Shown in pieces: positions 7,147 through 12,018 of a stretch of 12,018 nt of DNA (its first letter is position 1; every line of letters starts with the position of its first letter). A model generated the notes under the pieces. That model was not told the DNA's origin and did no database searches. It worked only from the letters and a program-made list of their open reading frames with translations. The position numbers were made by a program, and so were the translations under genes. This DNA is from 2-01-FULL-41-26 sp964587505. Lineage in GTDB: Bacteria; Patescibacteriota; Minisyncoccia; 2-02-FULL-40-12; GWA2-44-9. The stretch is from positions 1 to 12,018 of the forward strand of contig CAZPLD010000020.1 in the NCBI GenBank assembly GCA_964587505.1, in the 5' to 3' direction.

Positions 7147-7155
7147 TGCTAAATA
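7147..7155 (+). promoter_or_regulatory. Extended -10 promoter giving a leaderless MBL mRNA
   Basis: TG-C-TAAATA, with exactly 6 nt (7156-7161) before the ATG at 7162. No Shine-Dalgarno is present. The T-tract of the terminator at 7110 occupies the -35 position. Confidence 0.45.
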
Positions 7156-7161
7156 ATTTGA

Positions 7162-8022
7162 ATGCCGGACAAGAAACTCAAATTAGTTCATCTTATTATT
7201 CTTCTTTGTCTCTCCGTCTTTGCATACTCAATAAATTCCTCTGCCTCCCAAAAAGACGGCCTCCTCAAAATTTACTTTTTTGATATCGGGCAGGGAGACG
7301 CGATATTTATCGAAACGCCCAATGGAAATCAGATTTTGATTGACGGCGGGCCGGACAATAAAGTGATTCAGGAACTGGCTAAAGTGATGCCTTTTTATGA
7401 CAAAGAAATTGATTTAGTTGTGGCAACTCATCCTCACGCAGACCACATAGCGGGACTGATAAGTGTTTTGGAAAGGTATGACGTGAAAAATATCCTGCAA
7501 GCCAAAGAGGATTACAATTCTCCCGTGGTGCCCGCTTGGCAAGATGCGGTGAAAAATGAAAAGGCAAATGAAATGGAAGCAATCGCGGGTAAAATAATTG
7601 AGCTGGGGAATGGTGTCGTGTTAAAAATCATTTATCCCAAAGAATCTTTGGAAGACCAAACAGTCAAAAATCCAAATAATAGTTCCGTTGTGATGATGCT
7701 TGATTATAAAGACATAGAGATACTCCTCGTGGGTGACATTGAAGCCAAAGTTGAGAAAGAATTGCTGGATGACGATATTGATGCAGATATTTTGAAAGTA
7801 GGACACCATGGTTCAAAAACTTCAACGACAGCCGGCTTTTTGGAAAAAGTCAGTCCGCAGGTTGCATTCATCGAGGTTGGTTCTAAGAATAAATTTGGGC
7901 ATCCTTCTCCCGAAGTTATCCAACGGCTTGAAAATTCTGGAATAAAGTATTATCGTACAGATTTGGATGGCCACGTGGAGGTGCTTACCGATGGTGAAAC
8001 ATTCCGGATTAAAAAATACTGA
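7162..8022 (+). CDS. ComEC-type metallo-beta-lactamase-fold protein
   Basis: This corresponds to the C-terminal domain of full-length ComEC (COG2333-type hydrolase), encoded as a separate 286-residue protein. An N-terminal hydrophobic segment (about 8-24) is a signal peptide or anchor, which would put the domain outside the cytoplasmic membrane. Metal-site motifs are complete: DIGQGD (41-46), HPHADH (90-95), NNSS (172-175), GD (191-192), HHGS (215-218) and H247. In known systems this domain is thought to degrade or process the non-transported DNA strand; here it would work with the channel encoded at 4146. The ATG at 7162 has no Shine-Dalgarno and fits a leaderless transcript. A 64-residue membrane protein follows after 12 nt, so the two are probably co-transcribed. 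A stand-alone nuclease with another role is possible. Confidence 0.9.
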   Translation: MPDKKLKLVHLIILLCLSVFAYSINSSASQKDGLLKIYFFDIGQGDAIFIETPNGNQILIDGGPDNKVIQELAKVMPFYDKEIDLVVATHPHADHIAGLISVLERYDVKNILQAKEDYNSPVVPAWQDAVKNEKANEMEAIAGKIIELGNGVVLKIIYPKESLEDQTVKNPNNSSVVMMLDYKDIEILLVGDIEAKVEKELLDDDIDADILKVGHHGSKTSTTAGFLEKVSPQVAFIEVGSKNKFGHPSPEVIQRLENSGIKYYRTDLDGHVEVLTDGETFRIKKY

Positions 8023-8034
8023 TAGGAGTTCTTT

Positions 8035-8229
8035 GTGAATCCGGTCTGGTACAGAAGGATTACAAATATATGTGTGGTTATTGTGGTGGCGTCTGCTCTG
8101 TTATTTGACAGGGTCAGCGGGGCATATCAAACTCTAATTGGTGTTATTGCCGTTTTGGCTGCCATAGTGTCGGTAATAACCTATTTCTATAATCAGCGCC
8201 TATTAATAAAAGAAGACGAAAATTACTAG
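8035..8229 (+). CDS. Small two-helix membrane protein (64 aa)
   Basis: Unrecognised protein with two predicted membrane helices (about 9-25 and 32-52) joined by a short loop with D25, R26 and S28, and a charged C-terminus (KEDENY) likely cytoplasmic. The start is a GTG at 8035, supported by a clear Shine-Dalgarno AGGAG (8024-8028) 6 nt upstream. It lies 12 nt behind the MBL gene with no terminator between, so it is the second gene of that unit, and as an internal cistron it uses a Shine-Dalgarno where the first gene does not. The stop codon overlaps the terminator stem. A role beside the MBL protein in the membrane is only suggested by position. Confidence 0.72.
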   Translation: MNPVWYRRITNICVVIVVASALLFDRVSGAYQTLIGVIAVLAAIVSVITYFYNQRLLIKEDENY

Positions 8230-8251
8230 CCCTAAGGGGGCTTTTCTTTTT
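8228..8251 (+). terminator. Terminator overlapping the stop codon
   Basis: AGCCC (8228-8232) pairs with GGGCT (8238-8242), then TTTCTTTTTG. The first stem bases are the last two bases of the TAG stop of the preceding gene. Confidence 0.8.
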
Positions 8252-8261
8252 GTTAATTTTG

Positions 8262-8269
8262 TGTAGAAT
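8262..8269 (+). promoter_or_regulatory. -10 promoter giving a leaderless ndk mRNA
   Basis: TG followed by TAGAAT (5 of 6 to consensus), with exactly 6 nt (8270-8275) before the ATG at 8276. No Shine-Dalgarno. The terminator T-tract ending near 8251 lies just downstream of and partly over the -35 position. Confidence 0.55.
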
Positions 8270-8275
8270 ATCGGT

Positions 8276-8752
8276 ATGCATAAACCAAAAGAAAGAACGT
8301 TAGTTATATTAAAACCTGATGCGATGCACAGGGGATTGTTGGGTGAGATTATTTCGCGTTTTGAGCGAAAAGGTATCAGTCCAGTTGGTATGAAAATGAT
8401 AAAGATGTCCAATCTGTTATTGGACAGGCATTATGCCCAGCATAAGGGTAAGCATTTTTTGCCTAAGCTTAAAAAATTTATGACGAAACTCCCTGTTGTG
8501 GTCATTGTGTTTGAGGGATTGCAAGTGGTACGTGTTGTTCGAGGAATCTGTGGTCCAACTGATGGTAAAAATGCCCCATCAGGAACGATAAGAGGTGATT
8601 TCAGCATGTCTACCTCTAACACCATTGTTCACTCTTCAGAAGACGTAAAAGCGGCCAAAAGAGAGATAGCTATATTTTTCAAGCCAAACGAACTGTTCAA
8701 TTATAATAGGCCGGACCTTGATTTTTACTACGCAGAAGACGAGTTGAATTAG
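8276..8752 (+). CDS. ndk: Nucleoside diphosphate kinase
   Basis: This cytosolic enzyme moves the terminal phosphate from ATP to other (d)NDPs through a phosphohistidine, balancing NTP and dNTP pools, the step after ribonucleotide reductase. At 158 residues it is near family length. Visible landmarks: TLVILKPDAM (8-17) with K13, Y53 in HYAQHKGK, R90, T96 in GPTDGKNAPSGTIRGD, R106, and the catalytic H119 in IVHSSED. The usual asparagine three residues before the histidine is T116 here, with an asparagine at 115 instead. The C-terminus (about 138-158) is acidic and aromatic. It stands alone between terminator and candidate small RNA, with a leaderless-type start. Confidence 0.95.
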   Translation: MHKPKERTLVILKPDAMHRGLLGEIISRFERKGISPVGMKMIKMSNLLLDRHYAQHKGKHFLPKLKKFMTKLPVVVIVFEGLQVVRVVRGICGPTDGKNAPSGTIRGDFSMSTSNTIVHSSEDVKAAKREIAIFFKPNELFNYNRPDLDFYYAEDELN

Positions 8753-8761
8753 TTTTCCACT

Positions 8762-8796
8762 TTTAGAAATTAGTCATTAGGAATTAGAAATTGTAT
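8762..8796. repeat. Degenerate 7-nt tandem repeat
   Basis: Consecutive heptamers TTTAGAA, ATTAGTC, ATTAGGA, ATTAGAA and ATTGTAT share ATTAG at the same phase. The array covers the -35 and part of the -10 of the candidate small-RNA promoter, so it may be a by-product of AT-rich promoter sequence or a short variable repeat. Confidence 0.5.
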
Positions 8797-8799
8797 AAT
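8771..8799 (+). promoter_or_regulatory. Promoter of the candidate small RNA
   Basis: TAGTCA (8771-8776, 4 of 6), a 17-nt spacer and a perfect TATAAT (8794-8799). The expected start is A8806, one base before the closing stem of the RNA begins, which ties promoter and structure together. Confidence 0.6.
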
Positions 8800-8805
8800 T
8801 AGTTT

Positions 8806-8975
8806 AGGCCCTTCTTTTGTTTCCAAGCTTTAGAACAAATAATTATCACGGGACTCTTATTATGACGATAATCCCTTGGGGTTATCCTGCGGAGACCATT
8901 TTTGGTAAATAGCTGAAGACTTGAAAAATAAAAGCCAGGGCTCTAACCAAAAACCCACCTTTCAGTGGGTTTTTG
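8806..8975 (+). ncRNA. Candidate structured small RNA, 6S-like in outline
   Basis: No protein frame fits, but the transcript from A8806 folds into a long imperfect rod. Outer helix: GGCCCT (8807-8812) with AGGGCT (8937-8942); CTTTTGTTT (8814-8822) with AAATAAAAG (8926-8934), one G-T pair; CAAG (8824-8827) with CTTG (8920-8923); TTTAG (8829-8833) with CTGAAG (8913-8918). That is about 24 pairs with small bulges. A large open middle follows (8834-8853 opposite 8895-8912), whose 3' side can form its own hairpin ACCA-TTTT-TGGT (8895-8906). The tip is GATAATCC-CTTG-GGGTTATC (8867-8886). A perfect TATAAT precedes it and a strong terminator ends it, giving about 170 nt. Long closing stem, central bubble with a 3'-side hairpin and apical stem are the 6S RNA plan, which regulates RNA polymerase by mimicking an open promoter. 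I see this from structure only, with no sequence match; it could be another small RNA. Confidence 0.5.
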
Positions 8976-8983
8976 GTTAGAGC
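8940..8983 (+). terminator. Long terminator hairpin after the small RNA
   Basis: A perfect 19-bp stem, GCTCTAACCAAAAACCCAC (8940-8958) with its complement (8965-8983), around CTTTCA. The core CCCAC/GTGGG followed by TTTTT is a standard terminator; because the arms are A-rich and T-rich it should work in both directions. The first bases overlap the outer closing stem of the small RNA, so the two folds compete at the edge. Confidence 0.8.
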
Positions 8984-9001
8984 GTCATGTGGACTATCAA
9001 C

Positions 9002-9029
9002 TTGTTGCATATTGTCGGCTTGATACAAT
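9002..9029 (+). promoter_or_regulatory. Promoter of the surface-protein unit
   Basis: TTGTTG (9002-9007), a 16-nt spacer and TACAAT (9024-9029) with an extended -10 TG two bases before. Ten bases separate the -10 from the ATG at 9040, so the leader would be only about 4 nt. Confidence 0.5.
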
Positions 9030-9039
9030 AGAAGTAACC

Positions 9040-9264
9040 ATGGACAACAAAAAGTTGATTTTGATCGTCGTCATTATGCTTATTATAGCCGGCGGAATCG
9101 GTTTTTGGTATTGGTCCAAGAGCAAACAAGTCCCGTCTTCTTCGCTGGGAAGTGAAATTTTTGATAAGACGCAAAACCAGCTTCAAGGTCAGGTGCCGGA
9201 TGCCAACCCGTTCAAAGACCAGAAAAATCCTTTAGATGCAATTTATCAAAATCCGTTTGAATAA
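9040..9264 (+). CDS. Small single-pass membrane protein with NPF/NPL motifs (74 aa)
   Basis: Unrecognised family. Residues 6-25 form one hydrophobic helix after a short basic N-terminus (MDNKK), so the remaining 50 residues probably face outward. That part is Q, P and S rich, appears disordered, and ends in three short motifs: NPF (56-58), NPL (63-65) and NPF (71-73). The ATG at 9040 is chosen because promoter and near-leaderless start point to it; an in-frame GTG at 8965 lies inside the terminator stem. Only 5 nt separate its stop from the next gene, so both are one unit and probably work together at the cell surface. Confidence 0.72.
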   Translation: MDNKKLILIVVIMLIIAGGIGFWYWSKSKQVPSSSLGSEIFDKTQNQLQGQVPDANPFKDQKNPLDAIYQNPFE

Positions 9265-9269
9265 ATAAA

Positions 9270-11876
9270 ATGAACACATATTTTAGAAAAGTAATTTTTT
9301 TAGCAATCATTGCGTTTTCGTTTCTTGCGGTTTTTTCTGGTGATTCTGTTCAAAAGGCAACATCCGCTCAAAATTGCGTAGAACCCCCCTCCGGTTTGGT
9401 TAGCTGGTGGAACGGTTCTAGAAAACAGCCTACGAACACTTCAAAATATACCGCCTTGGATATTAGCGATGGAAACAATGGAACAATCATTTCTCAATCC
9501 TCCTCCCCCTACGAACACCCGGGGAAAGTTGGAGAAGCGTTTAGGTTTGGTGAGGAGACGACGGCTGATTTTCGGGGTATTATTACACGAAATCCCGCAA
9601 AAAACTTACATGTTGGTATAAATCCTGCGAACTTAAATTTCGGTGCAGGCCAGTTTTCTCTGGAGGCGTGGTTTAAGTGGGAAAGCGGGAGCAAATCTTC
9701 AATAAATAATATTATTAGAAAGTCACTTACGGCGTATAAATATAACCGTGACAACGGTAGTTATACATCGTATGGAACGGGGTATTGGCTTCGAATAAGT
9801 CGGGACACTAAATTGCTCGAATTTTTTACCGGTGATACGGGCGACGACCCTGCTAAACCGAGGGGTCTTATTACAGCACCTATAAGTTCGGGGGTTTGGT
9901 ACCATGTTATCGCGACAAGGAATACTTCCGGCATCATGAGATTGTATTTAGACGGTGAACTCAAAGGCACCAAGGAAGCTTCGTATGCCAATACAACAAG
10001 TGAAAGCCCTTTTGGAATCGGGGGGTGGCAGAATGAGTTAGACGGGTACCCCACGGAGACCTTTAAAGGTCTCATCGACGAGATATCCGTATATAACAAG
10101 GAATTGAGCCAGTCAGAGGTTAGGGCCATATTTAATGCCGGCAGTGCCGGAAAGTGTCTGCCATCCATAACGCCTGAACCGTCGCAGTCTCCGACACCAA
10201 CCCCAAGTAAGACACCTACCCCCACGCCAACAAAATCACCAATACCTAAAGTGTTGAGCACAATTACATACCCTGTAGCAGATTTGGGAAATTGCACCAG
10301 CTACGAAGATTGCAAAACTTATTGTGGTGTGTCCACCAACTATGCAAAATGCATCACCTATGCTCAAAAGATCGGTTTAGAAGTAGAAATACCTAGCGAT
10401 AAAAAAGACGTTTTTGAGGCGATGCAAAAAGGGAAAAGTCCCGGCCAATGCAAAGACGAGGTTTCCTGCCGCAACTATTGTGGTAATACCGATAACATCG
10501 GGGAATGCGCCGATTTTGCAGATAAATTTAATTTGGTTACCCCGGACGAATTAAAAGAAATGCGCCAGATTGCCAACGCCAAAAAGGCGGGCGTGCCATT
10601 TCCAGGCAACTGCAAAACCAAAGAAAGTTGCTTGAAGTATTGCGACAATTCGGCTAATGCGGCTGTGTGCATAGAATTTGCCCAAAAAGCAGGATTTATA
10701 CCAAAAGAAGATGCTGAAGCGGTCGGCAAAATACTTCCTTACCTAAAAAGTGGCGGGAAGTTGCCGGGCGGATGCACAACAAAAGAATCGTGTGGCACAT
10801 ATTGTGATGACGATTCTCATACTACGGAATGTGTTGATTTTGCGTTAGGAGTAGGTTTCATGACCAAAGAAGATGCCGACATTATGAAAAAAACCGGCGG
10901 TAAGAGTCCGGGAAATTGCAGGTCGCGAGAGGCGTGCGACGGTTATTGCAAAGATGCAACGCATACTGATGAGTGTATTGATTTTGCGGTGAAAGCAGGT
11001 TTTGTCTCAAAAGAAGACGCGGAAATGGCCAAAAAATATAAAATCACTTCCGGTCCCGGCAATTGCAAAGGCAAAGCCGAATGTGAGGCCTTCTGCGTTC
11101 TTCCTGAAAATCAGGAGACATGTTTCAACTTTGCCAAGGATCACGGAATGCTAAGCAAAGAAGATCTTAAAAACATTGAAGAACAGAAAAAGTTTCTGGA
11201 ATCGATTGGTAAGGCCTCTCCGGAATGGCTTGCCTGTATGGAGAAAGAGTTGGGTTCTGAATTTTTCGGACGATTTAAGGCTGGAAAATTAACACAGGCA
11301 GAAGCAAAGTCACCCGCTTTGGAAACAACGCAGAGAAAATGCGGGAGCGAAAAAGTTCAAGGAAAAATTGACGTCTGCCTCTCGGGTTCTTGCTCCGAGT
11401 TTGACGCTTGCATGAAAGCTCTTGAGCAGATTGGCGATGAACAAGACGGACAACAGCAAAAGCAAAGCGCGCCGGATCCAAAAGTTAATGAGAAAATCCA
11501 GGCCTGTCAACAAGAAAAAATTAATGCGTGTCTTGCAAAGTCGTGCGGAGAATTTCAGGCCTGTATCAATGCTTTAGGCGGTAGCGGCGGAGAACAGCAA
11601 AGCGGAACACCCGATCCGGCTGTTATGGCTAAATTTAAGACCTGTAATCCCCCTAAGCAATCGGGTCCCCAACAACAGTCGCCACCGGATGATTCTCAAC
11701 CGCCGCAAAGCGGAGACCAATCACAAATTCCGCAGGGATACTCTTCATGGGAAGCATTTTGTAGAGCTCAAATAGACGATTCGCGTTGTTCGGCATATAA
11801 ACCACAAATACCGCAATACCCGTTGTTAATAGAGCAGTCATTTCTCGGAGCAATATTTAGGTATCTTCTTAAATAA
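9270..11876 (+). CDS. Secreted LamG-domain protein with tetra-cysteine repeats
   Basis: An 868-residue exported protein. Residues 1-33 are a signal peptide (hydrophobic 8-22, possible cleavage after TSA). Residues about 37-296 form a LamG/concanavalin-like jelly-roll, with GLVSWWNG, FSLEAWFKW, GVWYHVIATRN, MRLYLDGELKG and FKGLIDEISVYNKELS typical of carbohydrate- or protein-binding Laminin_G_3 domains. A Pro/Thr/Ser linker (299-327) follows. Then come six units with invariant CX5CX3CX8C spacing, first cysteines at 342, 394, 448, 502, 550 and 599, each followed by a helix-like stretch often with KED. A further pair of cysteine units (691-714 and 746-765) shares CX4CX5C. The tail is Q/P/S rich, with a last cysteine pair (831, 840) and a hydrophobic end (851-868) that might anchor it. 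Disulphide bonding outside the cell is likely. No enzyme motif is seen; adhesion or binding to a host or polymer is the simplest guess. No Shine-Dalgarno; probably coupled to the gene just upstream. Confidence 0.85.
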   Translation: MNTYFRKVIFLAIIAFSFLAVFSGDSVQKATSAQNCVEPPSGLVSWWNGSRKQPTNTSKYTALDISDGNNGTIISQSSSPYEHPGKVGEAFRFGEETTADFRGIITRNPAKNLHVGINPANLNFGAGQFSLEAWFKWESGSKSSINNIIRKSLTAYKYNRDNGSYTSYGTGYWLRISRDTKLLEFFTGDTGDDPAKPRGLITAPISSGVWYHVIATRNTSGIMRLYLDGELKGTKEASYANTTSESPFGIGGWQNELDGYPTETFKGLIDEISVYNKELSQSEVRAIFNAGSAGKCLPSITPEPSQSPTPTPSKTPTPTPTKSPIPKVLSTITYPVADLGNCTSYEDCKTYCGVSTNYAKCITYAQKIGLEVEIPSDKKDVFEAMQKGKSPGQCKDEVSCRNYCGNTDNIGECADFADKFNLVTPDELKEMRQIANAKKAGVPFPGNCKTKESCLKYCDNSANAAVCIEFAQKAGFIPKEDAEAVGKILPYLKSGGKLPGGCTTKESCGTYCDDDSHTTECVDFALGVGFMTKEDADIMKKTGGKSPGNCRSREACDGYCKDATHTDECIDFAVKAGFVSKEDAEMAKKYKITSGPGNCKGKAECEAFCVLPENQETCFNFAKDHGMLSKEDLKNIEEQKKFLESIGKASPEWLACMEKELGSEFFGRFKAGKLTQAEAKSPALETTQRKCGSEKVQGKIDVCLSGSCSEFDACMKALEQIGDEQDGQQQKQSAPDPKVNEKIQACQQEKINACLAKSCGEFQACINALGGSGGEQQSGTPDPAVMAKFKTCNPPKQSGPQQQSPPDDSQPPQSGDQSQIPQGYSSWEAFCRAQIDDSRCSAYKPQIPQYPLLIEQSFLGAIFRYLLK

Positions 11877-11893
11877 CCAAAGATGACCAAACA

Positions 11894-11928
11894 TTAAAAA
11901 ACAGTCACCATTGGTGACTGTTTTTTAA
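11894..11928. terminator. Bidirectional terminator
   Basis: A perfect 16-bp stem (11894-11909 with 11913-11928) with an ATT loop: ACAGTCACC and GGTGACTGT flanked by A-run and T-run. It ends the LamG gene on + and the convergent tRNA transcript on -. Confidence 0.92.
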
Positions 11929-11947
11929 TACTATATATGTGTCTGTG

Positions 11948-12018
11948 TCGGGCTGCCGGGAGTTGGACCCGGGTTACATGACCCCCAGCCATGTGTAATA
12001 CCGTTATACCACAGCCCG
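11948..12018 (-). tRNA. tRNA-Pro (anticodon GGG)
   Basis: Cloverleaf on the - strand. Acceptor CGGGCTG pairs with CAGCCCG; D arm GTA/TAC with GG in the loop; anticodon stem CATGG/TCATG with loop CTGGGGG, anticodon GGG at 11984-11986, reading CCC; G37 as expected for proline; short 4-nt variable loop; T stem CCGGG/CCCGG. A discriminator A is at 11948 and CCA is not encoded. The T loop is TCCAACT, with C where U55 is expected. The window ends exactly at the first tRNA base, so its promoter is out of view. Confidence 0.93.

Noticed and set aside
8965..9039. GTG start for the small membrane protein at 8965
   Set aside because: It lies inside the terminator stem and upstream of the promoter at 9002-9029; the ATG at 9040 fits better.
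9761..10297. 178-codon open frame on the - strand
   Set aside because: It lies opposite the LamG and linker coding region; its glycine/valine repeats are the complement of the Pro/Thr linker codons.

Overview
The window looks like chromosomal DNA from a Patescibacteria (Candidate Phyla Radiation) bacterium, probably Parcubacteria-like. This is inferred from gene content and architecture, not from a marker gene. The signs are compact intergenic spacing with an intrinsic terminator after most transcription units, few Shine-Dalgarno sites, ComEC split into separate channel and metallo-beta-lactamase genes, a stand-alone B12-dependent ribonucleotide reductase, and a long secreted LamG/cysteine-repeat protein beside a tiny membrane protein. 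Base composition is moderately AT-rich. All protein genes are on the + strand; a tRNA-Pro(GGG) on the - strand closes the window.

Layout. 1-470: a small orphan gene with its own promoter and terminator. 470-760: a non-coding gap with a perfect 42-bp palindrome and a good promoter for the next gene. 760-3537: nrdJ (class II ribonucleotide reductase). 3538-3760: a hairpin-rich gap that also stays open in the nrdJ frame. 3762-4117: a second small orphan gene followed by two tandem terminators. 4131-5793: comEC channel gene and a 70-residue coiled-coil protein. 5818-7136: a classic-type AAA+ ATPase with an unrecognised N-terminal region. 7147-8251: the separate ComEC-type metallo-beta-lactamase protein and a small two-helix membrane protein. 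8262-8752: ndk. 8771-8983: a candidate structured small RNA with promoter, long closing stem and terminator, 6S-like in outline. 9002-11928: a two-gene unit encoding a small single-pass protein with NPF/NPL motifs and an 868-residue secreted LamG plus tetra-cysteine repeat protein, ended by a bidirectional terminator shared with the tRNA.

How it fits together. NrdJ and Ndk both serve deoxynucleotide supply. The two ComEC parts probably act in DNA uptake across the inner membrane, a natural nucleotide source for an organism with limited biosynthesis. The last two proteins are probably displayed at or secreted from the cell surface.

The most interesting signals are: (1) the unannotated structured RNA at about 8806-8975; (2) four genes (comEC, the coiled-coil gene, the MBL gene, ndk) whose -10 element lies 6-7 nt before the ATG with no Shine-Dalgarno, which predicts leaderless mRNAs, while genes with a clear Shine-Dalgarno have leaders of about 22-26 nt; (3) three places where an intrinsic terminator runs straight into such a promoter with a nearly constant 34-36 nt from hairpin to start codon; and (4) the six-fold CX5CX3CX8C repeat in the large surface protein.
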